A DNA stretch of 8,540 bases from Candidatus Aenigmatarchaeota archaeon (GCA_030634615.1 DAOWAL010000048.1:1-8540), one strand, 5' to 3'. Shown: positions 1 through 5,946, counted from the stretch's first letter. Program-made: numbers and translations. The notes: generated by a model from the sequence alone, not told the origin.

Positions 1-741
1 AAAGACGGTAAAATCTACTTTTCGTGCCTAGATAATTATCTTTATTGCTTAGATATTGAAAACGGCAAAGAGGTATGGCGTTTTAGAACAGGTAAATATG
101 GAAATGTAACATCGCCTTTCTTATACGATAATAAACTCTACCACCCTTCTAGGGACGGTATAGTACACTGCCTTTCAATGGACGGCAAAGAATTGTGGAG
201 ATACCGAGCAGGTGGTTTTGTGGCCAAATGTGTTGTTTACGAAGGAATCATTTATTTCGGTTCAGAGGATCATCATTTTTACGCTCTACGGGCAGATGAC
301 GGTAAAGAACTATGGAGATTTAAGACAGGTGCTGAAACCTACGACGACGGAAAGATAGTCGGTAATCTCGTATGCTTTGGATCCAAAGACTGTAACTACT
401 ATGGTCTTGATCGCATAAGTGGAGAAGAAGTATGGAGGTTTCAGAGTAGTAACCAACAAGTTTCATACGCTATGCCGATTAAAGACGAATACAATATCAC
501 AATAAAGAAAAAAACTCATATAGAAGACGCAATTTCAGAAGATAAATACAAATCAAAAAACGAAAAAAGCGTTTCACTTTCGGATTATCATGTTACAAGT
601 GAATATGCAACAACAAGTGAGTATAAGCAAAAATCAGATTACGATACAAGCTTTGTAATGTTTGAAGAAGTCATGGAGGTAGAAGGATTATGGATTTCGG
701 ATTCGAAAGTTTTGACTCCACATTTTCAGACTTTGATGTAG
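1..741 (+). CDS. PQQ-like beta-propeller repeat protein, copy 1 (5' end outside window)
   Basis: The reading frame is open from base 1, so only the last 246 residues are visible and the start lies upstream of the window. Four propeller repeats can be read, with cores such as YLYCLDIENGKEVWRF, HFYALRADDGKELWRF and YYGLDRISGEEVWRF. They match blades 5-8 of the complete paralogs. From about residue 151 the chain changes to a charged, Ser/Thr/Tyr-rich tail with four copies of a hexapeptide S-[DE]-Y-x-x-x, then a short C-terminus (GLWISDSKVLTPHFQTLM). That last stretch is encoded in the 52 bp shared with the next gene, so its sequence is largely dictated by the other frame. No membrane segment is visible. 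PQQ-like repeats of this kind (BamB/quinoprotein-like family) usually form scaffolding or binding propellers. I infer no enzyme activity and no specific partner. Confidence 0.9.
   Translation, partial: KDGKIYFSCLDNYLYCLDIENGKEVWRFRTGKYGNVTSPFLYDNKLYHPSRDGIVHCLSMDGKELWRYRAGGFVAKCVVYEGIIYFGSEDHHFYALRADDGKELWRFKTGAETYDDGKIVGNLVCFGSKDCNYYGLDRISGEEVWRFQSSNQQVSYAMPIKDEYNITIKKKTHIEDAISEDKYKSKNEKSVSLSDYHVTSEYATTSEYKQKSDYDTSFVMFEEVMEVEGLWISDSKVLTPHFQTLM
580..651 (+). repeat. Hexapeptide S-[DE]-Y-x-x-x repeat, tail of copy 1
   Basis: Four exact six-residue units: SDYHVT, then SEYATT, SEYKQK and SDYDTS. Ser, acidic and Tyr positions are invariant and the three-residue spacers vary. Confidence 0.8.
675..680 (+). 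promoter_or_regulatory. Ribosome binding site of propeller copy 2, inside copy 1
   Basis: GGAGGT lies nine bases before the ATG at 690 and within the coding sequence of copy 1. It supports this start and implies that ribosomes translating copy 1 pass over, and may re-initiate at, copy 2. Confidence 0.8.
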
Positions 742-1955
742 ATGTTGAAGAAATTACAGTGAAAAAGAAAGGAACATACGACAGGATATGGAGAACCACA
801 AAAGGTGGTAGCATAGATAACAATCCTCTTTTGTATAAAGGGGTAATATATTTCGGTGCACAGGATTGTTACCTCTATGCTGTTGATGAACATTCTGGAA
901 AAGTCCTGTGGACTTTCAAGGCCAATGACATGATTCTCGGATCTTCGCCCGTGCTCTATAAAGAGTCAGTGGTATTTGGATCATATGATTTCAATGTTTA
1001 CAGGATAGATTTAGAAACACACGAACCGGTTTGGATATTCAAAACTTCTGGGGAAGTCTTTAGTTGTCCATATGTTTACGAAAATAAGATTTACATCGGA
1101 TCTAGAGATTCTAATGTTTATTGTTTAGATGGTGAATCTGGAAAGGAAATTTGGCGATTTAAGACTGGTGCAGAAGTGTATTGCATAGGACCATCGCTGG
1201 TTAAAGATGGTATAGTTTATTTCGGTAGTTTTGACAACAATATGTACGCACTAAGAACTGAAGATGGTTCAGAAGTATGGAGAGTAAGACTAGGAAAATA
1301 TGGAATTGCAGCTGGACCAGAATTGTATAATGATGTTTTACTTCAACAAACAAGAGATGGAATACTTTTTGCTATCACACTTGACGGGAAAATAAAATGG
1401 AGATTTAAAACAGAAGTTCTTGTAGGTGTTCCAACTGTTGATTACAAAAATGATATGATATATGTATCATCTGAAGATACCCATGTTTACTGCTTAGATA
1501 ATATGGGAAATATGATTTGGAAAACAAAGACCGGTGGTCCTGTTTTTTGGAAGCCTGCTTTATATGGTAATAAAGTTTTTGTCAGTTCATGGGATTGTAA
1601 AATATACGTACTAGATAAACATAATGGTGAAATATTATCAACATTCAATACAAGTAGTTCGCAGCAAGCTTTCATGCCAGATTTTAAGGAAGGTTTCAGA
1701 GCTGAGATAAGACATGATACACATATAGAAGAATCCATAACAGAAGACAAATACAAATCAAAAAACGAGGCAAGTGTATCACTCTCAAATTATCAGCTCA
1801 AAAGTGAGTATGCAACAACAAGCGAATACAAACAGAAATCTGATTACGATACAAGCCTTGTAATGTTTGAAGAAGTCATGGAGGAAGAAATAATATGGAT
1901 TTCGGATTTGAGTCAATTGAGACCTCAGACTTCAACGTGGACGTTGAAGAAATAG
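690..1955 (+). CDS. PQQ-like beta-propeller repeat protein, copy 2 (seven blades)
   Basis: The product has 421 residues: an acidic N-terminal peptide (MDFGFESFDSTFSDFDVDVEEI), a propeller at about 36-325, and a Ser/Tyr-rich tail. The start is fixed by GGAGGT at 675-680, nine bases before the ATG, and by the MDFGFES start shared with copy 3. I count seven D-x-x-x-Y-x-x-D type repeats plus a leading Trp strand (DRIWRTTKGGS), which could close the ring with the last blade. Copies 3-5 have eight repeats; by alignment this one lacks the third blade, making it about 30 residues shorter. Several blades are eroded, for example LLQQTRDGILFAITLDG and a final repeat without its Trp (EILSTFNTSS). There is no signal peptide or membrane segment, so the protein is probably cytoplasmic. 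The gene overlaps copy 1 by 52 bp and copy 3 by 61 bp. Function is unknown beyond the propeller fold. Confidence 0.92.
   Translation: MDFGFESFDSTFSDFDVDVEEITVKKKGTYDRIWRTTKGGSIDNNPLLYKGVIYFGAQDCYLYAVDEHSGKVLWTFKANDMILGSSPVLYKESVVFGSYDFNVYRIDLETHEPVWIFKTSGEVFSCPYVYENKIYIGSRDSNVYCLDGESGKEIWRFKTGAEVYCIGPSLVKDGIVYFGSFDNNMYALRTEDGSEVWRVRLGKYGIAAGPELYNDVLLQQTRDGILFAITLDGKIKWRFKTEVLVGVPTVDYKNDMIYVSSEDTHVYCLDNMGNMIWKTKTGGPVFWKPALYGNKVFVSSWDCKIYVLDKHNGEILSTFNTSSSQQAFMPDFKEGFRAEIRHDTHIEESITEDKYKSKNEASVSLSNYQLKSEYATTSEYKQKSDYDTSLVMFEEVMEEEIIWISDLSQLRPQTSTWTLKK
1785..1856 (+). repeat. Hexapeptide S-x-Y repeat, tail of copy 2
   Basis: Four units with the same register as copy 1. The first is SNYQLK, replacing the acidic residue with Asn; the remaining three match copy 1 exactly at protein level. 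Confidence 0.78.
1880..1885 (+). promoter_or_regulatory. Ribosome binding site of propeller copy 3, inside copy 2
   Basis: GGAGGA lies nine bases before the ATG at 1895, inside copy 2, at the same relative place as in copy 1. It encodes part of the M-E-E-E segment of the upstream protein. Confidence 0.78.
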
Positions 1956-3256
1956 AAGTAAGAAGAGTGGGGAAGTTTGACAGAATATGGAGATGGAGTC
2001 CAGGAGGCAGTCTGACACTTCATATCATACATGATAATGTAATATATTTTCCTGCCATGGATAGTTTTTTCTACGCTGTTGACTTGAATACGAGAAAACT
2101 AATTTGGAAATACAAATCAGGTGGACCAAACGGGAGTCAACCATCTAACATATTCGATAATAAAATATGTTTTTCATCCTTTGACCACAACGTATATTGT
2201 CTGGATATTAGAACAGGTAAAGAAATGTGGAGATTCAATACTGGAGATAAACTATACAGTAAACCGTCAATAGAAGATGGTATTGTTTATTTTGGTTCAA
2301 AAACAGGTTATCTATATGCGCTCAATGTTGAAGATGGTTCTCTTGTCTGGAAGTCAAAAGTTGGTAGTGATATAGCATCTGCGCCGGTAATTTACAATGA
2401 AAAAATCATGATAGGAAGTTTTGACTGGTATTGGTATTGTTTTGAAAAGAAAACGGGTAAAGAAATGTGGAGATTCAAGACAGGGGGAGAAATATTAATA
2501 GATTTACCCGCAACCGTCCATAAAGGAATAGTATACGTTACTTCACATGACAGTTATCTGTATGCGCTGGATGTTGAGACAGGCAAAGAAAAATGGCGAT
2601 TTAGGATAGGAATGTTCGGTAGTAACAGTTCGGCAGTCGTATACAAGAATTTCCTGCTGACAGCCTGCCGTGATGGTTATCTTTATGCTTTAACAATGGA
2701 TGGAAAAGAAAAATGGCGATTTAAAACAGACAACATGGTAATAAGTTTAACCGCACACGAAGGTAAAATTTATTTCGGCTCAGAAGACGGAAATTTTTAC
2801 TGTATTGATGAAAGAGGAAAAGAACTGTGGAGAATTAGTCTAGGTGGAGGTGGTTCGTATGATTGCCCTTCTTTTCACAAAGGAATGTTAGTGTTCGGTT
2901 CAATGAACTGCCATCTTTACGTTGTCGACCCTAAGAACGGAGAGGAGATATGGAGGTTCTCTACGAGCACTAAAAACCCTTCGAAAGGGCCTCCAAACCA
3001 CGAACAATTTGAAGTTATATTAAAGAAAGAAACGCACATAGAAGAATCAATCTCAGAAGACAAATACAAATCAAAAAACGAAAAAAGCGTTTCACTTTCG
3101 GATTATCATGTTACAAGTGAATATACTACAACATCTGAATACAAACAGAAAAGTGACTATGACACAAGTTTTGTGATGTTTGAACAAGTTATGGAGGTAG
3201 AATCATGGACCTTGGATTTGGAGAAGTTCAATCTTCCGAGTTTGAAACAGAGATGA
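1895..3256 (+). CDS. PQQ-like beta-propeller repeat protein, copy 3 (eight blades)
   Basis: The product has 453 residues: an acidic start (MDFGFESIETSDFNVDVEEI), a leading Trp strand (DRIWRWSPGGS), eight PQQ-like repeats at about 40-358, then the conserved tail. The start is supported by GGAGGA at 1880-1885, nine bases before the ATG. Blades keep the family pattern (IYFGSEDGNFYCIDERGKEL, YLYALDVETGKEKWRF). Blade 4 is unusually aromatic (SFDWYWYCFEKKTGKEMWRF). Blade 6 contains a 53-base tract (2672-2724) identical to one in copy 4, but there it lies in blade 4. The tail shares a 63-base identical tract (3062-3124) with copy 1. Both are signs of recent exchange between copies. No export signal is visible. 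An 8-bladed BamB/quinoprotein-type scaffold is the best structural guess; the substrate or partner is unknown. Confidence 0.92.
   Translation: MDFGFESIETSDFNVDVEEIEVRRVGKFDRIWRWSPGGSLTLHIIHDNVIYFPAMDSFFYAVDLNTRKLIWKYKSGGPNGSQPSNIFDNKICFSSFDHNVYCLDIRTGKEMWRFNTGDKLYSKPSIEDGIVYFGSKTGYLYALNVEDGSLVWKSKVGSDIASAPVIYNEKIMIGSFDWYWYCFEKKTGKEMWRFKTGGEILIDLPATVHKGIVYVTSHDSYLYALDVETGKEKWRFRIGMFGSNSSAVVYKNFLLTACRDGYLYALTMDGKEKWRFKTDNMVISLTAHEGKIYFGSEDGNFYCIDERGKELWRISLGGGGSYDCPSFHKGMLVFGSMNCHLYVVDPKNGEEIWRFSTSTKNPSKGPPNHEQFEVILKKETHIEESISEDKYKSKNEKSVSLSDYHVTSEYTTTSEYKQKSDYDTSFVMFEQVMEVESWTLDLEKFNLPSLKQR
3098..3169 (+). repeat. Hexapeptide S-[DE]-Y-x-x-x repeat, tail of copy 3
   Basis: Four units, with SEYTTT as the second. 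The start of the block lies in a 63-base tract (3062-3124) identical to 544-606 in copy 1, while the rest differs mainly at synonymous positions. Confidence 0.8.
3193..3198 (+). promoter_or_regulatory. Ribosome binding site of propeller copy 4, inside copy 3
   Basis: GGAGGT lies six bases before the ATG at 3205. Spacing is three bases shorter than for copies 2 and 3, so an in-frame codon's worth of sequence differs between the copies. Confidence 0.78.
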
Positions 3257-4575
3257 CTGACCTCGTTGTAGAGAAACCACAATTCTACAGCGTTAGCTGG
3301 GATGTTGGTTTTGGTGGCAGCATATCAAATTGTGGCGTAATTAAAAATAACATAATCTATTTTGGAGCCTGTGATGAGTATATCTATGCTGTTGATTTAA
3401 ACACTGGAAAGGGTTTATGGAAATACAAGGCATCTGGACGTTTTGTTGAAGCAAGACCATCATTGTATGAGAATAATTACTATCATGGTTGTTATGACGG
3501 CTACATGTACAAATTAGATATTAGAGAAGGAAAACTTGTTTGGAAATTCAAGACTGGTGACAGAATAACATCACAAGCAACGCTGAATAATGGTATACTT
3601 TATTTTTCTTCATTCGATGGAAATGTGTATGCAATTGATGATAAAACAGGAAAAGAGGTATGGCGTTTTAAGACAGGTAATTGGGTAGGAACAGGTCCAC
3701 TCATATACAAAAGTATTTTGTATGTCGGTTCTGGCGATGGTTATCTTTATGCTTTAACAATGGATGGAAAAGAAAAATGGCGATTTAAGACAGGTGGAGC
3801 GATTCTTCATTATAGACCTGCGCCACATAAAGATGGTATAATGTACTTCCCATCTTCTGATAGAAATCTTTATGCAGTTAATATGGAAACTGGAAAGGAA
3901 ATTTGGAGATTTAAAACTGGGGACAGAACAGAAGTATCTCCACTTATCCACGAAGACGTAATTTATTTTGGAGCACATGATAACAATTTTTATGCACTTG
4001 ATGCAAAAACTGGTAAGGAAATTTGGAGATTTAGAGCAAAGAATTTTGTCGGTGATATTCATCCTATAATTCATAATAATGCAATTTATTTTGGTTCAGT
4101 TGATGGGAACCTTTACGCACTTTCAAAAAAAGATGGAAATGTTATATGGAAATTCAAGACAGGAGCATCAATATGGGCAGATGCGGTCTACTGGAACGAT
4201 ATGATAATATTTGGATCTTACGACTGTTACATGTACTCACTAAATGCGAACACTGGTAAGGAAATTTGGAGATTTCCAACATCTACAAAGGTTCAGTCTG
4301 TTTTGGAAATAAGGGAACAGATAATTGTTAAACCTGAATTGAAGAACAGTGGACTAAGCGTGGATGATAAAAGCGAATCATATTTTTCAAAAACAGAAGA
4401 AGCAAAACTTGAAACTTACGGTATTGGCTCTGAATATTCAACTGTTGTTTCAGATTACAAACAAAAATCCCAATACGATATAGATGTTAACATGGTTGAA
4501 AATTCACAAGAGGAGGGAATGTCATGGATTTCACATTCGAGGGATTTGAATCCTCAGATTTTGAAGCAGAAGTAG
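3205..4575 (+). CDS. PQQ-like beta-propeller repeat protein, copy 4 (eight blades, divergent tail)
   Basis: The product has 456 residues and starts MDLGFGEVQSSEFETEMTDL after GGAGGT at 3193-3198, six bases before the ATG. Eight well-kept repeats follow (IYFGACDEYIYAVDLNTGKG, NLYAVNMETGKEIWRFKTG, NFYALDAKTGKEIWRFRA) at about 40-362. The leading strand before blade 1 (VSWDVGFGGS) is less like the other copies (DRIWR...GGS). The C-terminal tail is clearly divergent. It lacks the KYKSKNE and VSLSDYHVTSEY blocks found in copies 1 and 3 and keeps only SEYSTV, SDYKQK and SQYDID. So this copy may be older, or may have a different partner. Blade 4 carries the 53-base tract shared with blade 6 of copy 3. 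There is no signal peptide or membrane segment. The last 52 bp also encode the start of copy 5. Confidence 0.92.
   Translation: MDLGFGEVQSSEFETEMTDLVVEKPQFYSVSWDVGFGGSISNCGVIKNNIIYFGACDEYIYAVDLNTGKGLWKYKASGRFVEARPSLYENNYYHGCYDGYMYKLDIREGKLVWKFKTGDRITSQATLNNGILYFSSFDGNVYAIDDKTGKEVWRFKTGNWVGTGPLIYKSILYVGSGDGYLYALTMDGKEKWRFKTGGAILHYRPAPHKDGIMYFPSSDRNLYAVNMETGKEIWRFKTGDRTEVSPLIHEDVIYFGAHDNNFYALDAKTGKEIWRFRAKNFVGDIHPIIHNNAIYFGSVDGNLYALSKKDGNVIWKFKTGASIWADAVYWNDMIIFGSYDCYMYSLNANTGKEIWRFPTSTKVQSVLEIREQIIVKPELKNSGLSVDDKSESYFSKTEEAKLETYGIGSEYSTVVSDYKQKSQYDIDVNMVENSQEEGMSWISHSRDLNPQILKQK
4429..4485 (+). repeat. Degenerate hexapeptide repeat, tail of copy 4
   Basis: Only three units remain: SEYSTV, one inserted Val, then SDYKQK and SQYDID. 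The upstream tail is unlike the other copies. Confidence 0.65.
4511..4517 (+). promoter_or_regulatory. Ribosome binding site of propeller copy 5, inside copy 4
   Basis: AGGAGGG lies six bases before the ATG at 4524, within copy 4. It fixes the start of copy 5. Confidence 0.78.
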
Positions 4576-5882
4576 AGGATGTCGTTGTAAAAAGAACAAA
4601 GAAATTCGACAGGGCATGGAGAATAGGTGAAGGAGGAAGTATACCATACTCCACTATTGAAGGTGAAAGGATTCTCGTAAGTTCCGCTGACAAGCACATA
4701 TATTGTGTTGACATTAACTCAGGAAAAGAATTGTGGAGATTTAAAACAGGGAGAATTGTCATAGCAAAGACCGTGGTTGAAAACGGTGTTGTTTATTTTG
4801 GTTCATATGATGGTAATTTCTACGCAGTTGATCTTGAAACTGGTAAGGAAATTTGGAGAAACAACATTGGTAGCGAGATGTTTGCAGGAGCATATGCTGA
4901 TAAAGGAAAGGTTTATTTCGGAGCTAGGAACGGATATTTTTATGCATTTTCCACTAATGGAAAGGAATTATGGCGTTTTAAAACAGGAGACGAGATACTT
5001 GCTACTCCGGTAGTACATGGGAATAGGGTTTTCGTTGGTTCGTTTGACCATAATTTTTACTGTCTCGATAATGAATCCGGAGAGGAAATCTGGAGATTTA
5101 AAACAGGTGACTACGTCCATATAGACCTCCCTCCTCTAGTACATGAAAATAAAATATATTTCGCCAGTTGGGACAACAATCTTTATTGTGTTGATATTGA
5201 TTCTGGTAAAGAGATATGGAGATTTAAAACAGGGAAGTACGGTAATGCTTCATCCCAAGTTATACATAATGGGGTTCTTTATCACGGTTCTAGAGATGGA
5301 ATATTATATGCTCTAACTTTGGACGGAAAGGAGATTTGGAGATTCAAAGCTGGTGCTATGATAGAAGGAAAAGTAGCAATACACGATAATAAAATTTATC
5401 TAGGATCAGAAGATCAAAACATATACTGTCTTAACATGAACGGAAAAGAATTGTGGAGATTTAAGGTTTCACACTCCATATACGATACCCCCAAAATTCA
5501 TAAAGGAAAACTTTACTTCGGTTCATGGGATTGTCATCTTTATGCTATCGATTTAGAAACCCGGGATGAGGTATGGAGGTTCAATACCAGTTCTTTAGTC
5601 ATCGCAGAAGCCCCAGCAGCTTACGATGCTTTTGAAGTAGAAATCAAAAAATCATCATCATTCGAAGACTTACCGTCCGATGACAAGTATAAAACAAAAA
5701 CAGAACAAAGCGTATCACTGTCAGATTATCATGTTACAAGTGAATATGCCACCACAAGCGAGTATAAGCAGAAAAGTGATTATGACACAAGTTTTTTGGT
5801 ATTAGAAACAGATATAAACTTTTCTGAGCAATTAACACTTATGAATTCCGGCAGAACCACGACTACTACAACATTTTGTTAG
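4524..5882 (+). CDS. PQQ-like beta-propeller repeat protein, copy 5 (last of array, Thr-rich C-terminus)
   Basis: The product has 452 residues and starts MDFTFEGFESSDFEAEVEDV after AGGAGGG at 4511-4517, six bases before the ATG. Eight repeats follow at about 40-359 (NFYAVDLETGKEIWRNN, HNFYCLDNESGEEIWRF, HLYAIDLETRDEVWRF). The tail keeps the conserved hexapeptide block. After DTSF it departs from the paralogs' VMFEEVMEVE ending and reads LVLETDINFSEQLTL, then MNSGRTTTTTTFC and a stop. No further propeller gene follows, so the overlap module is missing. The bases encoding the new ending also contain a TATA-like element and a possible leader peptide for the downstream threonyl-tRNA synthetase gene. 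The six Thr codons are therefore more likely a regulatory device than a functional part of the propeller protein. No export signal is seen. Confidence 0.92.
   Translation: MDFTFEGFESSDFEAEVEDVVVKRTKKFDRAWRIGEGGSIPYSTIEGERILVSSADKHIYCVDINSGKELWRFKTGRIVIAKTVVENGVVYFGSYDGNFYAVDLETGKEIWRNNIGSEMFAGAYADKGKVYFGARNGYFYAFSTNGKELWRFKTGDEILATPVVHGNRVFVGSFDHNFYCLDNESGEEIWRFKTGDYVHIDLPPLVHENKIYFASWDNNLYCVDIDSGKEIWRFKTGKYGNASSQVIHNGVLYHGSRDGILYALTLDGKEIWRFKAGAMIEGKVAIHDNKIYLGSEDQNIYCLNMNGKELWRFKVSHSIYDTPKIHKGKLYFGSWDCHLYAIDLETRDEVWRFNTSSLVIAEAPAAYDAFEVEIKKSSSFEDLPSDDKYKTKTEQSVSLSDYHVTSEYATTSEYKQKSDYDTSFLVLETDINFSEQLTLMNSGRTTTTTTFC
5721..5792 (+). repeat. Hexapeptide S-[DE]-Y-x-x-x repeat, tail of copy 5
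   Basis: Four units identical at protein level to copy 1. The paralogous tail ends directly after this block (DTSF), where the thrS control region begins. Confidence 0.8.
5805..5819 (+). promoter_or_regulatory. Putative archaeal BRE/TATA promoter of the thrS leader
   Basis: Purine/A-rich GAAACA (5805-5810, BRE-like) is followed by GATATAAAC, a good archaeal TATA-like element centred near 5815. The usual 25-26 base distance to the start site puts transcription initiation at about 5841, which is exactly the ATG of the Thr-rich leader peptide. The leader mRNA would thus be leaderless in the archaeal sense, fitting the absence of a ribosome binding site before that ATG. The element lies inside the coding sequence of propeller copy 5, where that copy stops resembling its paralogs. 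If the host were bacterial, TATAAA could instead be a -10 box, but no well-placed -35 is seen. Confidence 0.5.
5841..5882 (+). CDS. Putative threonine-rich leader peptide of thrS (13 aa)
   Basis: This short frame reads MNSGRTTTTTTFC and stops at TAG 5880-5882. It contains six consecutive Thr codons, ACC ACG ACT ACT ACA ACA (5856-5873), using all four Thr codons, and sits 102 bases upstream of the threonyl-tRNA synthetase gene. It is in the same frame as propeller copy 5, so its residues are also that protein's C-terminus. A ribosome starting at 5841, or arriving from copy 5, would read the same Thr run and stop codon. By analogy with bacterial leader peptides (thrL; the Phe-rich pheST leader), stalling here would report shortage of charged tRNA-Thr. 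There is no recognisable ribosome binding site before the ATG, so independent initiation relies on the leaderless-start inference. Confidence 0.6.
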   Translation: MNSGRTTTTTTFC

Positions 5883-5900
5883 TCTTTGGTTCAGGTCGGA
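5847..5900 (+). promoter_or_regulatory. Attenuator hairpin 1:2 (Thr codons paired with downstream strand)
   Basis: The left strand 5847-5865 (TCCGGC, A, GAACCA, C, GACTA) pairs with the right strand 5880-5900 (TAGTC, TT, TGGTTC, A, GGTCGGA). That gives about 17 base pairs including one G-T wobble, with an A/A mismatch, a C/TT internal loop, a single bulged G at 5895, and a 14-base apical loop. The first Thr codons lie in the left strand, so a ribosome stalled on them would melt this hairpin and free the right strand. The stop codon TAG is the first part of the right strand. The pairing is read directly from the sequence; its role is inferred. Confidence 0.6.
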
Positions 5901-5931
5901 CTAATTTCTTTGAAACCTTCTCCGGCCAGCC
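5888..5931 (+). promoter_or_regulatory. Alternative hairpin 2:3 (putative antiterminator)
   Basis: GGTCGGA (5894-5900) pairs with TCCGGCC (5921-5927) with one G-T wobble. It extends past an A/A mismatch by C5892-G5929 and, after two bulged T, G5888-G5889 with C5930-C5931. That makes ten base pairs. It uses the right strand of hairpin 1:2 and the left strand of hairpin 3:4, so it excludes both. It would form when hairpin 1:2 is opened by a stalled ribosome. Confidence 0.5.
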
Positions 5932-5946
5932 GTGAGTTTAATTAAT
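5920..5946 (+). terminator. Putative attenuator terminator (hairpin 3:4 plus T-rich tail)
   Basis: CTCCGG (5920-5925) pairs with CCG (5930-5932) and GAG (5934-5936), with T5933 bulged and a four-base CCAG loop. It is followed at once by TTTAATTAAT. The stem is G+C-rich but short and the T tract is interrupted, so as an intrinsic terminator it is modest; archaeal polymerases terminate mainly at T-rich tracts. It lies between the leader peptide stop and thrS and is mutually exclusive with hairpin 2:3. The T/A-rich part could instead be a second TATA element for thrS. Confidence 0.42.

Larger units (their letters stand above)
1..5882 (+). repeat. Tandem array of five paralogous overlapping propeller genes
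   Basis: Start-to-start distances are 1205, 1310 and 1319 bp, all equal to 2 modulo 3, so each gene lies in the -1 frame relative to the one before it. The first copy is cut by the window edge, so the array continues upstream. The unit duplicated appears to be the whole gene including its overlap with the next one, since start peptide, ribosome binding site position and overlap length recur. No transposase, terminal inverted repeat or integrase accompanies it. Confidence 0.85.

Noticed and set aside
690..741. Programmed -1 frameshifting fusing consecutive propeller proteins
   Set aside because: The phase is right at every junction, but I see no canonical slippery heptamer in frame in the overlap, and every downstream gene has its own strong ribosome binding site and ATG.
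1487..1756. Minus-strand open frames inside the propeller genes (for example here, 3754-4074 and 4487-4762)
   Set aside because: They mirror the repetitive propeller coding sequence, with no ribosome binding site or family resemblance.
5792..5797. T6 run as a transcription terminator of the propeller array
   Set aside because: It lies within the coding sequence of copy 5 and upstream of its stop codon, with no hairpin before it. It may attenuate weakly but cannot be supported as the array terminator.
1..5882. Repeats of about 120 bp across the array as a CRISPR or satellite array
   Set aside because: The periodicity is the roughly 40-codon propeller blade. Units vary at synonymous and surface positions and remain in frame, with no constant repeat and unique spacer pattern.
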